NCBI GenBank assembly: GCA_029204225.1
Contig: CM055100.1
Span: 22,190,248-22,254,247, forward strand
Direction: 5' to 3'
Length of the DNA stretch: 64,000 nucleotides
Source: Diphasiastrum complanatum
Taxonomy: Eukaryota > Streptophyta > Lycopodiopsida > Lycopodiales > Lycopodiaceae
Shown: piece by piece, positions 47,880 through 59,831 of the stretch
Layout of the letters: the number at the start of each line of letters is the position of its first letter
Numbering within the stretch: position 1 is the stretch's first letter
Notes under the pieces: generated by a model
The model's input: the letters and a program-made list of their open reading frames with translations, nothing else
Database searches by the model: none
Told to the model about the DNA's origin: nothing
Translations under genes and position numbers: made by a program

Positions 47880-49212
47880 GCTAACAAACTAAGTAATTAG
47901 AAAGCGCTGGCATAACCTCTTGCGGATCTGGCTTGATTCCCTGTAATGATCCTTCAAGAAAATGAATTTGTTGCATGTTGGTGAGGCTCGTTGATGGTTG
48001 GTGGTAGATCTTTGGATATCTAGATTTAGTTCTAGACAATAAATCTAAAGTTTTTTGGTGGATGAAGACAACTATTGATATCATTTTGGTAAGGTTTTTG
48101 TCTTTTACTACCCGATGGTTTGGAATTGATAACTCAAATTTTGAAGAATCCAGTTTGTGGAATATTATTAAAATCTAGTATTTCCCTAGTGGAAATTTTT
48201 TTGGAATGATTCCTATATAGTTTTTGAGTTGTGTATTAAACATAAACTCTAGTATCCTTTTGCAATTAAGTATGTTTTGAGATTCCAATAAATTATGATT
48301 GGTGAATCATAAGAATCTAATTATTTGTGATTGACGGATCATAAATGGATACTTAATCCGAGGATAATCATGAAATGTGTTGATTCTTAAGTATGTTGAG
48401 TAATTCCCAGTTTATTAATTGAGTTGAGATTTCAAATTAGCACCTTGGAAGTGTAAATCTCTTTACTCCAGTATTTAATTGAGAATCTATGGATCTCATA
48501 GACATCTCACAAGATAAGTATTTTATTTGTGGATAATTCAATTTATCTAGTGGATGCTATTTTGCTACAGTTTATGGTCTGCAGATGCTTGAGTACAGTG
48601 CTTTTGATTGGATCTCCAGATATCATAGGAGGCAGACAAATCTAGTAAGATGAATGAGTGCTATTTTCTTGCATTTGATGCTAGAATAGGAGCATTTAAC
48701 TCAAAAGAGTATTTAGGATACTCAAAGTGGAGTTTTATTCATTTATATCTTAATGATTCTCCTAGAGATTCTAGTTGAATGAATTATCATATCTTAGAAT
48801 TGGATTCTAAGGATAGTTGTACTTGGAAGCTTTTTCTAAATTGTCTACCAGAGTTTGTGGATAATTTCAGACTGTATTATTATTATTTCTTTAACTTTAA
48901 TCTCCTAAGTTAGGGAATATTTCACTCAATGGTTCATGTAGGTGTTTTACATGAAGGTGATGTTACTAACTTGGGGAGAGTGTAACCTAGATAAGAAATT
49001 TATCGCTTAGTGTACTTTTCAAATTTGAGTTGTACTCCATAACAGAGATTAACAATTGGAAATAGGTTTATCTCTGAGTACTTGTTTGATATGAAAGTCA
49101 GACTAAGGATAATGATTTTCTCAGTTAATATTGAAAGTTAGAGGAACTGTTCCTGTAATTCTTTCCTGTTTTAAGAGCTTCTAAGGATAGAAGAAGTTTA
49201 AGGGGGAAAGAA
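47880..49212 (+). mobile_element. Interior of element H with PPT
   Basis: Homologous to K (for example GGATATCTAGATTT near 48015 against 32660 inverted, and TTGTGATTGACGGATCATAAA near 48327 against 32370 inverted). The PPT TTTAAGGGGGAAAGAA ends at 49212. No protein motifs. Confidence 0.7.
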
Positions 49213-49694
49213 TGTTATGGCCATATTCGGTTAAGGACCTAAAATAGTCCTAATATGGTAGACCGGCCCTCCGATATTTGAGATTGTTGGTCACACCGTG
49301 ATTTAATTCCATGTCAAGGCCAGTTTGTGACTAATAACCTTGAGACAACCTAGACACTCTAATTGAGACATATGGAGTATTGCATGTACATGTAACGGAT
49401 ATAGGCAGGAGGACTGCATGAAGAGATGTGACCTATTTATAGTTGACTAGCATGGGGATTGCATGGGTTCATGTACATGAATCTACTCTCTATATATATT
49501 CAGTGAGGTAGGATTTCTCCCATCATATTGGGTTTAGGTTGCCAGTTTCTCTCTTCTCCTATAGCTTTCACATGGCATGGCTTGGGGGCTAGATCCAAGA
49601 TTTATCTAGGTTTGGTTGGGCGGTTTGGCTCCATAGTCTCTCTTTTTGTGTCCTCCTATCCTCATCTTAGGGGTTATCCCTTAGAGTCATTACA
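49213..49694 (+). mobile_element. 3' LTR of element H
   Basis: TGTTATGGCC to GTCATTACA, 482 bp, directly after the PPT. It shares the GGCTTGGGGGCTAGATCC block and the CATTACA end with the J LTR but is clearly more diverged from J and G than these are from each other. Confidence 0.85.
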
Positions 49695-50859
49695 AGAGTA
49701 GTCCAAATCAATGTCGATTCTAATCTTAATAACTGTTCACAGTTTGTTTGATTCAAGTTAGAATGATTTCATATCTACTTGTTGTCCCTTATGTTAGCCC
49801 AACATAGGAATTTATTGTGGCATGTGTTTTGTAAGCCCACAAGTAATTCAGATTAGGAAAACCTTATTCTTAGACCTTTTACTTTTTAAGTTTAATTATT
49901 ACAAACAATCATTTGTAATGGTTCAACTTAGAAAGTCTAAGTTTAAGATTTAATTCCTAACTAAGTTAATTCCCAAGTTCAAGTTAAGTTTAATTCTAAG
50001 TTAGTGTAAGTGCACAAGCTAATTAGCTTTAAGTTTGGACTTAGTCCCATAAGCATGTTCAAGCTTAGGCCCACCACTCTTTCCATATATGGGAGTGGAT
50101 TTGGGCCTCCAACAAGACTTGTATAAGGATTGTGACATTTTTGTGATATTTTATCCATGCAACTTGTGTTCCCACTTGTGGATAGAATACTTAGTGGTAG
50201 GTGTTCGAGCCCCACTAGCTTTCCTCATTTGATTAATTTATGTGAATGTTATTATGGGATTATCTTTCGTTCACTTTGCTTCCATTCCCTTGTGAATTTA
50301 GTTTAGGATTTGTTTAGTCCCTTGCATTACACTAGTAGGGAGACCGCTTTGGTGTAGTTTATTCATTCCTCCATTTTTAGTTCTCTTCTAGTTGGGAGAC
50401 CATAGAAGAACCCATAGACAAACAATAGAAACCATGAATAGAGTGGATCCTACTTGTACTCACCCTACACAACGCATTTTAGGATTGTTCTAATTCTATT
50501 AGATGGGAGACCGTCATAATAGAACATAGAAAGACTTTAAAAGTACAACACTACTCATGTGTAGAATTGCTTAGGGTCATTTTACTTAGACTTAGTCTGT
50601 TAAATTTTTTAAGGTCTTTTTAGTGGCACTAAGCCTCACATGTCCCAGGGTTTGGTTTTTCATAAGTCAGCTAAAAGCTAGCTACATAATAAGTAGATTT
50701 AGATAACTAACTTGATTATAATTGATGTAATAGGTTTCGATGTTCCTTTATGTGTGCAAAATGTCTTGAAGGAAAAGGATTGGCATGATCATGGAGATAG
50801 TGCCAAGATCTTGGCATACTCAACTCAAGATCCTCTTTAATTCTCTTGAATTCATTTTG
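49695..50859. other. Unassigned region with a recurring GGGAGACC motif
   Basis: GGGAGACC occurs three times between 50336 and 50515, with shared surroundings (TAGTAGGGAGACCG, TAGTTGGGAGACCA, TAGATGGGAGACCG). No gene seen. Confidence 0.45.
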
Positions 50860-51024
50860 AGAGAGGATGATCCAATACATATCCTTATGTTTCATGATGG
50901 ATCGGTATTCATTCTTGCATTATATGTAAATAATCTCCTCTTTCATGAATATGATGCAAGATGTTTTGGCAAATCCCAGCTAGAATTGGGTTGGGAGTCA
51001 ATAATGCTCGATCTTGGACCCTAA
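50860..51024 (+). pseudogene. Copia RT scrap
   Basis: FHDGSVFILALYVNNLLFH followed by KSQLELGWESIMLDLGP corresponds to the copia RT active-site block, with YVDD changed to YVNN, both catalytic Asp lost. Confidence 0.65.
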
Positions 51025-51286
51025 CATTCAATCTTTGGGCATAAAAGTAGCTTAGGAGGTGTTGAAAGATCCTTCTAGGACATCACTCTCTATGGGAATC
51101 TCATTTTCATAAATGATTTTTATGTGATCACTAAACCTACACCAAAAGGTTTTAGGTTTAGATCAATGCTTAATGGCAATGTATCATCTATGCCTTAAAC
51201 TAGCTGGTTTTTAAGGAAGAGTGTTAAAATTGTAAAAACTAGCTTGTAGATTCTTGCCAAATGGCACCATCTTGGTTGACCAAGTG

Positions 51287-51820
51287 TCACCATTTCATGT
51301 ACAGAGTTAGGTAAGGACTAGACGTCAAAGGAATCAATTTTAGACAAGCTTCATTGGCATTCCTTGATCCCCAAATTGAGTTCCTAAAATCTAGAAGTTT
51401 CCCTTGCAAATGAACTTGGGCCTTGGACTTTGGAGGTCTTCTTGGAATCCTCAACCTTTCACTTTCATTGCACTTGACTTGGCTTCTCTCCATCATTGAG
51501 TTGAATAACGTGTTGATCCAAAAGTGCTCCTTCAAGTTTGCAAGTCTTCCACTCATGAAATATAATATTTTCACCATTGACACCTTCTTTAGTGGAAAAC
51601 ATGTAGATTCTACAATCTCTACTTGCAGAGCAAAATCTACCAGTATTCCTTTCATTGAAGAAGGATAATCTTTGGTCCTTGCATTGACATAATCATGAAC
51701 AAAGCATGTGGACTCAAAGAATTTCAAGTACATTACATTAAATGGTGTTTTCCCTTTTATGAAAGCATTTGTCAAACTATTACAGAAATAGTCACCAAAT
51801 GAAGTTGCTTTCAAAAACAT
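51287..51820 (-). pseudogene. Copia integrase C-terminal fragment
   Basis: A 177-residue frame with IKGKTPFNVMYLKFF, TCFVHDYVNARTKDYPSSMK and FPLKKVSMVK: the 'kTPfe...FGC.cFvh...r.Kld..s.kgifvGya' region of copia integrases, followed by a Pro/Lys linker. More worn integrase may extend to about 52040. Confidence 0.75.
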
Positions 51821-52263
51821 GATGGAGCACCAACTTCATTTTCTTAACACATCTACACAAGATGAAAAACATCATATCTCTTGATGATAAGAAATAGAAA
51901 AAATAATATATATCATGATTAACTATGAAAGGTTTGAAAGAAGTAGATCCATCATTGCTTCTTACACATGGAAAGTGCACTCTTGAGTGAAGTGATTGTG
52001 AGAGCTTGCCCCACCATCTATCCACCAAGATCTTCCTCATCTTTGAGGCTTGTTGATGGGAAGTTGGACACCATTAGTGACTCCTCCCCAATTTCTTGCT
52101 AACTTCACTAGGCAAAGTCAATAGCTAGAAATCAAACATGTGAAATCTCTCTAAGACTTCTTGATCATATTTTGCTTGTGAAAGCTTGATATTGTCTATG
52201 TTTTGCCACACTTCTATGCCTAGACAATAATGCATCAAATCCAAATCGGTCATCTTGAAATGC

Positions 52264-52548
52264 TTACACAAACTTTATAGATGTTATAGACTTTATCAAA
52301 TTCTCATCATTTTCTGTGATGATGATATCGTCAACATATAGCACAACTAATGCAACACTATCATCAATAGTAAGCACATACAAATTAGGATCAAATTTTG
52401 TTATCATAAAGCCACTAGCTAGAAAGTAGCTATCTATATGACCATACCACGCTACACTTTTTTCAGACCATATAATGCTTTCCACAGCTTGCATACTTTG
52501 TCTTCCTGGCCTTTTACAAAAAAGCCTTGGGGTTGGATCATGTCATGC
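52264..52548 (-). pseudogene. Copia RT fragment
   Basis: On the minus strand: IQPQGFFVKGQEDKVCKLWK, ALYGLKK, a stop, then WYGHIDSYFLASGFMITKF and VVLYVDDIIITENDE (YVDD kept). It ends abruptly at 52548, where plus-strand integrase starts. Confidence 0.82.
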
Positions 52549-53203
52549 GACAACATCCTTGCAAAATAGGAGCCCCAGAACCACGGTTCCCAATGCAACT
52601 CCCAAAGATGCACTCACGAGAATGAAGCCAAAGATTGATAAGTTTCGCATTTGTGGGTGCAAAGCCTATGTGCACGTGCCAAAGGAGGACTGAAAGAAAC
52701 TTGATGTAAAGTCAATTAAGTGCATCTTTGTTGGGTGTGATGAGATGAAAAAGGCTTACAGGTGCTTTGATCCAGTGATGTGGAAGATCCACATTAGTAA
52801 GGACTTGATCTTTGACGAGATGCATAGATTTGACAAAGACGATCATGCAAAAGGTGATAGTGACATCAAAAGGCGTCCTGTACTCCACAAGAAATCGAGC
52901 ATGAGGATCAAGTTCAAAAAGAGAATCATGATGGAGGTTCATTTACAAGCCAAGGGACAGATATTTGCTTATTGGTACTATAAAGGAGAAATATGTGGGA
53001 AGCAAGAAATTGTAATTGGACACTCCTTGGGATACTTATTCACCAAGAAGTATATCACCTTAGTTGAAAGTGCTTAAACGGCATAAAACCGTTATGAAGG
53101 ATGAAAGGATGAATCTACCAAGATCAAGCTCACAAGGAGATGGGAGAAGATCAATGAGAGAGAAGAAAGCACTCGATCGTTACCATGTGAATTACATGCT
53201 AAT
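52549..53203 (+). pseudogene. Copia integrase C-terminus and linker fragment
   Basis: Plus strand: KPKIDKFRICGCKAYVHVPK, a stop, KKLDVKSIKCIFVGCDEMKK, AYRCFDPVMWKIHISKDLIF. After about 150 bp of uncertain frame, RRSMREKKALDRYHVNYMLM is the linker before RT. The fragment ends where the chromovirus LTR begins. Confidence 0.82.
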
Positions 53204-53750
53204 GATCTCTCTTTCTCATTGGATGTGCATGGAACTCCATAGTGTATTGGAGAGAACTAAATGCCATCTATATAAGAGGAGTAGGGCGCCCATTGGGAGG
53301 GAGAGAGATCTCTTTTGCTTACCTTGCTTATGCTCTAGTGTGGCTACTAGTGTGTAGAGTAATTCTTGTGTGTAGTATGCTAAGGGTTTAGATCTTGCTT
53401 ATGGTAAGGGAAATAAGTAGGGTTTGGATCTTGAGTAAACTACGGTTTGTTGTGATATGCTTGTGATCTGTTTATGGTTAGCAAGGGGGTGCTAGATAGG
53501 TCTTGCTTGGAGCTGGGATCTAGCTATGGTTGGGTGGTGAATACTTGAGGCCAGCTTGTTATCTTCCTTTGTGTCTAAGAGTAGGGACACAGGTGGAGGA
53601 GAGATCCTTGGAGGCTTGCAGATCCTTACTTGCAGGTGGAGGCATCTTAGCTTGGAGTTGGAGAAGCATCTTGGAGCTTGTAGGTTGCTTGGAGGACATT
53701 TGGAGGCTTTACCTTGGATTTGGAGGACTTTCTCCTTTTTACTTGTTAAA
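53204..53750 (+). mobile_element. Truncated 5' LTR of the chromovirus remnant
   Basis: Nearly identical to 54594-55117, including CTATATAAGAGG (TATA-like, near 53270). The first ~520 bp present in the 3' LTR are missing. Confidence 0.88.
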
Positions 53751-53751
53751 G

Positions 53752-53763
53752 TGATATCAGAGC
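53752..53763 (+). promoter_or_regulatory. Primer binding site of the chromovirus remnant
   Basis: TGATATCAGAGC, one change from the usual TGGTATCAGAGC, one base after the LTR end. Confidence 0.75.
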
Positions 53764-53842
53764 TAGACAAAGGTTGGTAACCTTTCTAAACTTCTTCAAG
53801 TTCTATTAAGATCATCAATTAATTTTTTTTTGGGAAAGATTA

Positions 53843-54058
53843 TTGGCTTTCCCAGTACCCAATGAATCTATTCTTCTTGTGAGTGGACCACCTGAACCCG
53901 AGGCGATTGTTAATAGCCGACAGAAGACTCTACGGAGTAGAGTGCTTCAGGAATTTTTAGTCAGGTGGAGGGGCAAATCAGAAGAGGAGGATACCTGGGA
54001 AAAGGAGGCCGATCTCCAGAAGAATTTTCCAAATTTTTCCTTACAAGGAAAAATTTAA
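53843..54058 (+). pseudogene. Integrase chromodomain remnant
   Basis: The 71-residue frame carries PEAIVNSRQKTLRSRVLQEF, LVRWRGKSEEEDTWEKE and LQKNFPNF. The aromatic W of 'VRW' and W of 'TWE' are in place. This fold ends integrases of chromoviruses and helps target histone marks. The ATG is not a true start; upstream integrase is deleted. Confidence 0.88.
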
Positions 54059-54074
54059 GTTTAGGGAGAAGGAA

Positions 54075-55117
54075 TGTTACATACCTATGTAACTGGCAGT
54101 ACTTTAGACTCCTATTAGTGTTGGGGGCTACATGGCAAGGTACCCTTAGGATTAAGGGTATATACCATTGGATAAGGGCAGACAAGTGACTATACCTTAG
54201 TCAGAGGTATGGAGTCATGAGACCCTTGGATAAGGATTATCCTTAGGATTGAGGGTAGGTGCCTTAGATAAAGGTACTAGTGTCCTTGATTAAGAACAGG
54301 TAGGTGTCTATGCCTTGGATGGAGGTATGGGATCTAGAAAGGTCTTAGAAAGTCATTGGATAACTATATTTCTAAACCTTGGGCCTCAATCTTGAACCAT
54401 ATCACTTTATTGGTCTTGGACCAAAGTATACAAGCACAACTTGGGCAATGGGTCCTAGTACGAGGGCGCCCTCCTAAAGGGTCCATTGAGTTTCAAGTTC
54501 CACAAGAATAGTAATCAAAGAGTCATAAGTTATGGAAGATGTCTGATGGCCTTCCATAAGCCTATGAAGGCTCTTGAACTCCTCTAGGCCTCTCTCTTTC
54601 TCATTGGATGTGCATGGAACTCCATAGTGTATTGGAGTGAACTAAATGTCATCTATATAAGAGGAGAAGGGTGCCCATTGGGAGAGAGAGAAATCTCTTT
54701 TGCTTACCTTGCGTATGCTCTAGTGTGGCTACTAGTGTGTAGAGTAATTCTTGTGTGTAGTATGCTAAGGGTTTAGATCTTGCTTATGGTATGAGATATA
54801 AGTAGGGTTTGGATCTTGAGTAAACTATGGTTTGTTGTAATATGCTTGTGATCTGTTTATGGTTAGCAAGGGGGTGCTAGATAGGTCTTGCTTGGAGCTT
54901 GGATCTAGCTATGGTTGGGTGGTGAATACTTGAGGCCAGCTTGTTATCTTCCTTTGTGTTTAAGAGTAGAGACACAGGTGGAGGAGAGATCCTTACTTGC
55001 AGGTGGAGGCATCTTAGCTTGGAGTTGGAGAAGCATCTTGGAGCTTGCAGGTTGCTTGGAGGACATTTGGAGACTCTACCTTGGATTTGGAGGACTTTCT
55101 CCTTTTTACTTGTTAAA
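54075..55117 (+). mobile_element. 3' LTR of the chromovirus remnant (1043 bp)
   Basis: Preceded by the purine tract TTTAGGGAGAAGGAA. Starts TGTTACATACC. Contains repeats of a CCTTGGATAAGG/TTAGGATTAAGGGTA-like phrase in its U3 (54130-54300). A TATA-like CTATATAAGAGG lies near 54650. Its end replaces the RT 3' part of element F. Confidence 0.85.
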
Positions 55118-55800
55118 CTCTATCTCTGTGGATCTGAATTCCCAGACAAAAGTGAGCTTCGCCCAGATCAGTCATGTAGAATTCTGAAAACAGCATCTGC
55201 TTAGCATCCTTGACCAAATTGGTATTGTTGCTGAAGAGCAACGTATCATCCACGTATAAGGTGATGATAATGAAGGATTGCTACACTGACTTGGAATAGA
55301 TGTTGCAATCAGCAGTGCTTGGTTTGAATCCTTGTTCAATAAGGAATGTGTTGATCCTCTGAAACCAAGTTCTGGCAGACTGTTTCAAGCCGTACAATGC
55401 TTTGTGGAGTTTACAGACATGATTCTTCATACCTTCTAGAATGTTTTTTTTGGGCTGGATCATGTAGATATCTTCTTGTATAACTCCATTCAGATAGGCT
55501 ATTTAAATGTACATCAATTTGATGCACTTTGAGTTCGACAACTGCAGCATAAGACGGGAGCATTCGGATCGACGAATGCTTGACTACTGGACTGAAAGTC
55601 TCGTTGTAGTCGACATTCGGGATCTGGGTGAATCCTTGTGCTACTAATCTGGCCTTCCTTCGATCAATTGCTCCGTTGGCATTGTATTTGATCTTAAAGA
55701 TCCATTTACAATCAATGATATTGCAACCAATAGGAGCTTCGACTAACGACCATGTTTGGTTCTTGATGAGAGAGGAATACTCTCTGTCCATAGCTTCTCT
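55118..55800 (-). pseudogene. Copia RT (element F)
   Basis: MDREYSSLIKNQTWSLVEAP, CKWIFKIKYNANGAIDRRKA and VAQGFTQIPNVDYNETFSPV, then a frameshift near 55500 where KTAFLNG should be; QPKKNILEGMKNHVCKLHKA, ALYGLKQSARTWFQRINTF, and, after one more shift, LYVDDTLLFSNNTNL and YMTDLGEAHFCLGIQIHRD. YVDD is kept. The 3' part is cut by the chromovirus LTR. Confidence 0.88.
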
Positions 55801-57112
55801 CCAGAGATCATAGGTTGGTTGAGTGCCTCTTCAACTGTCGTCGGTTCCTGTATCAAGAGACATGCAAACTCAGGAGTATACCTTGTGGACTGTGTGCGCA
55901 CTCGGCTTGATCTTTTGGGAGGATTCGACTGATGAACCGCTCCTAGGACTTGTTGCTGGGTAGCAGCAACATCTTCGTCTGATTCGTTGTCTCGAAGTGG
56001 GTCGACAATAGACACGCCTGAGCCATAAGCTCGGACTGTCATGTCAATGGCAGGTGATGAAGGTTCTTCTGGAGCAATATCCTTGCCTTCAGCTTTTTTT
56101 AATTATTATCAGAAGAAGTATATCCGATCAGGACGGTCTTGAGACCTTGGAAGTCCAATTTTTTCCTCATGTCTTTTGGGATCTGCGCGTAGGCAATGCA
56201 CCCAAACACTCTTAGGTTATTCAAAGAAGGCTTAGAGCCTGTCCACACCTCGTGGGGTATCTTGCTTGAGAGGGCCTTGGTCGAACATCTATTCTGGACG
56301 TAAGCTGCAATGGAGACAGCTTCAGCCCATAATCTCTTGGGCAACGATGCATGCGATAGCATACATTTGCATATTCAACCAGGGTACGGTTCTTCCTCTC
56401 GGCTAAGCCATTAGACTGAGGACTGTAAGGAGTGATGAATTGCTGCTCAATGTCTTGGCTTTGACAGTACTCCTTAAACTCGATAAAGATATATTCTCCA
56501 CCATTGTCTGACTTGAGGACCTTGATTGTCCTTCCAGTCTCCTTCTCTGCATGCTCCTTGAAGATTATGAAGCAGTTGAAGGCTTCTGATTTCTTCTTTA
56601 TAAAGTACACCATAGTCCTTCTGGAAAATTCATCAATAAAGGCTATAAAATACTTGGCATCCTTCAGCGAAGGATTTTTCATCGGGCCACAAATATCTGA
56701 ATGTGCAACATCTAGCAATCCTCTAGCAATATGTCGATGGCTTGATTTAAATGGTTTCCTAGTCTGTTTACCAACTAGACAGTCTTGACAGACATGTAAC
56801 TCGACTTTTTTGCAAATAGTCGAGATCAAGAACAATAGATTGTCTAGACATTTGTTGTACAGTAGCATGATTTAAATGACCAAGTCTATAATGCCAAAGT
56901 AAACCATTATTTGCATGAAAAGAAGTAGTTAGTGCTTGATTAGAGGCAGAAAAGCAATGACTTAATTTATACAAGTATCCATGTCTCTTTCCGAGTGCTA
57001 GGATCTTGCTTATCCTATCAACTACTTTACACTGATCACATTCGAATTCTACTCTATGTCCTAGATCTGTGATTCTGCTTACAGAGAGCAGATTCGTAGA
57101 TAAACTTGGTAC
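55743..57112 (-). pseudogene. Copia GAG-pre-integrase, integrase and linker (element F)
   Basis: GAG-pre-integrase: LLWHYRLGHLNHATVQQMS (56768-56974). Core: HVCQDCLVGKQTRKPF (zinc Cys pair), LLDVAHSDICGPM (first catalytic Asp), LKSDNGGEYIFIEFKEYC (second Asp), TPYSPQSNGLAERKNRTL (Glu) in 56221-56868. C-terminus: PHEVWTGSKPSLNNLRVFGC and KKLDFQGLKTVLIGYTSSDN (56099-56362). Linker with RSSRVRTQSTRYTPEF. The catalytic triad is intact; a few frameshifts separate the pieces. Confidence 0.9.
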
Positions 57113-57132
57113 ATATAGGACTTTAGAGAGTA

Positions 57133-58289
57133 TGTTGTAAAGCTATCTTCATAAGCTTTACTTACGGCGCCACTGGCGCCAGTAGCTCCCCTGCTGCTCC
57201 CGGCGCCACTGTGACCAGAATCCAGCCGGCACCAAGTTCCTATGGCTGAAAATCTTTGATCGGTTCTAGCGAAGTCCAGAGAGCTCAGATCGATGTGCAA
57301 TCACCTCACACGATCTAGGCATGATTAAAGGAAGCCTGGGGATCAATAAAATCTAGAGAGAGAAAATGACTTTCTAGAAAGAGAAAATCCTAGAGAGAGA
57401 AAAATGTGCTTTACCAGCCTGGGTAGAGTGCTTGGTATGAGGGGGGTGCTGAATCCCACCAATACTATAGGGGAGTGCAGGTTGCGACTCAGGGCGACCT
57501 CCAACCAAGTCTCAGCCTCCCTTGCTGGAATGTTGTCATAGCTCTCGCCTTGGCATGCTAGCGCCCCGGAGACTAGGGTCGGTCACACACTTGAAATGTA
57601 ACCTTCTCAGATTTATCAATAAAGTGGGATTTTTCTCAAACTGACTCTGATTACCTTCTGGGTTTCAGTGTTCAGTAAAAGCGCCAGTTGTAAGGCCGCT
57701 TCAAAATTTTTAAGTTGGCACATATCTAAGGGTCGTATCCCGGGATGCCAGCGGTATGACATCGGGACCATTCGGTCCGTGGCGCCAACGGTATGCTATC
57801 GGGACCATTGGTTCTGAGTGTTCCTTGCATGAACGTGAATGGGTTAAGCTCTTGGGGAATGGGCTCTAACATGTCGGCTGAGTTGGATGGCTTGCTTGGG
57901 TGAAAGTTACCTGTTTATGGCTGTCCAGTCTGGCGTGGCGCCAGGTTGGCTTCCAGCGCTCGTGACGAAGCTTTCAGTTGGTTAAGTCTGATGTAGGTCA
58001 GACCGCTTGCTTGGAATGGATGCTACTCATTTGTAACGAAGCTTCGAGTTGGTTAAGTTTGATGTATGTCGGGCGGCTTGCTTGGAGGGAAGTCACCCAC
58101 ATCGGGACCCCCGATCTGGCATGGCGCCAGGTTGGATCTCAATGTTGGTTTTCGAAACTTTAAGTTGGTTAAGTCTAATCGTTGTTGGCGAGTTGGCTGC
58201 TTGTATGTCAAGTGGGTTTGGATGGCAAGAGTTGAAGGCTGGGAAGCTAAGTCGTGGTTCTCAGCTCCCTTTGGGATGCCTGTGCTACA
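57133..58289 (+). mobile_element. 5' LTR of element I (1157 bp)
   Basis: TGTTGTAAAG to GTGCTACA. Contains AATAAAG near 57618. Positions 57147-57281 (135 bp, GC-rich, rich in GGCGCC) are absent from the 3' LTR; otherwise the two LTRs are nearly identical by eye. Confidence 0.92.
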
Positions 58290-58291
58290 TG

Positions 58292-58304
58292 TGGTATCAG
58301 AGCC
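58292..58304 (+). promoter_or_regulatory. Primer binding site of element I
   Basis: TGGTATCAGAGCC, perfect initiator tRNA-Met complement two bases after the LTR. Confidence 0.9.
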
Positions 58305-59831
58305 GACTGGCCGGTCAGCTATGTGGATCTCACGGAAATGGCCACTGTTTGGGGTTCAATAGGATAACTGTTGTGCAAGGTGCTGACCATAGTGTAACCA
58401 CCGGTGCGTCCACGGTCGGGGTGGTCGGCAGAACGGGGGACTTGATGAGTCAAAGTGCTACCCTCGAGGTGTAAGTTCGGGCTTGGCGCTGTCTGCACGT
58501 AGGACGGATGAGACAAAGTGTTGCCTAGGTAGGTGAAAGCACGGTCTGTACCTTGTGGGGTGCGGGGCGACATATTCGAACTTTACGGGTTAACCATTGA
58601 TACAAAGATGCTGCTCGAATTCGGGTGTAAAGCACGGGTGGTTAGCTGCCGGTGCGGGATAGCTGCCGATAGTTTAGCTATAAGGGCTATCGACCAAAAA
58701 GTGGTGGGGCGTGACTGAGGCAATGTGCTGCTTAATAGTGAAAGCACAGATAGTTGGAGGGGTGTCCTATGTGGGCTGATTCTGTGATCGATTTGTATGA
58801 GCGCGGCCAGGCAAAGGTCCGTTGACAGGACCATCTCAAAGGGGGACCTTGTCTTTGTTACTTATTAGTAAACCTGCCTGAGTGTCTTACTTGTATGTAT
58901 TCGTGGTGAGTCTTAGTACTCGTGCTTTGCCTAGTTTGCATGATTGCTTGTGATGCAAGGAGCTGATGGCTCGAGAAGGAACCTTTCTTTTGAAGGCTGA
59001 TACCATCAAACAAAGAGGACTACAGAATCTGTGGGGCGGATTTGCAGTTCAAGTACTCGCACGTGAACGGCAACGAAACGACTCAATGTTTGCAAAGGAC
59101 GGATGGCTAGCCTGTTTCTTGGATTAGTTTCATTTGCGACAACGACCACCAGACGCAAGCAGGAAGTCAAAAAGTTGGAAAGGGCAATTTCAGGGGAGAT
59201 CTTCTATGGAGCAATTGGTATTCATTTTGGGACGGCCACCTTCGGAACTGAAACTCACTGAGCATGGGTGATATCAAGTATCAGTTGGGTTTGTCCTCAA
59301 AGGGAAAAAGACTAGGATCCTCTTCAGAGATTGGCAACAAGTTGGTTCGAGCCATAATCCTAGAAGATGGGAAGCAAAGTGTTGGAAGGGCTTTTTGTCC
59401 AAAGAACTCTACTCTAAGTCCGATCAGCTGATTTTATAAGTGGAGGGGAACTATCACACACACCTCTCTCTTGGGGCAAATTTTGAATGAAAGTTGATCA
59501 AAATGGGGGCAAATTCAAGGTGACTTAGCCATACTCACACGAGGAGACTGGCGAACTTTGGACCTAATAAGTTGACAAGTTTTTGTTGTGGGAAGGAAAG
59601 CTTGTTATAGGCTTTCTCTGGACCAACAATGATGAGGAAACATATGAGTAAACGGGCTTGTGTTACGTGTAAGGCAGCTGATCAATGAAGGAAGTGTGAA
59701 AGTTGAGTCTTGCATGAGAGACTTGGTATTTCGAACGGACGCTTTAAATGTATAGTTATTTTAATTGGGAGACACCTTTACTTTAATCTAACATCTGATG
59801 AGGACATCAGATTTTATAAAGGTGGGGTGGA
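58305..59831 (+). other. Interior of element I, no protein recognised
   Basis: The longest frames are under 90 residues and match nothing. Ends with the PPT TAAAGGTGGGGTGGA (59817-59831). Probably carries only packaging and priming signals. Confidence 0.7.

Larger units (their letters stand above)
53204..55117 (+). mobile_element. Chromovirus (Ty3/gypsy) remnant with nearly all of its coding region deleted
   Basis: Order: truncated 5' LTR (53204-53750), PBS (53752-53763), about 80 bp, chromodomain end of integrase, PPT, 3' LTR (54075-55117). Gag, protease, RT, RNase H and the integrase core are gone in one step between PBS and chromodomain. Confidence 0.85.
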
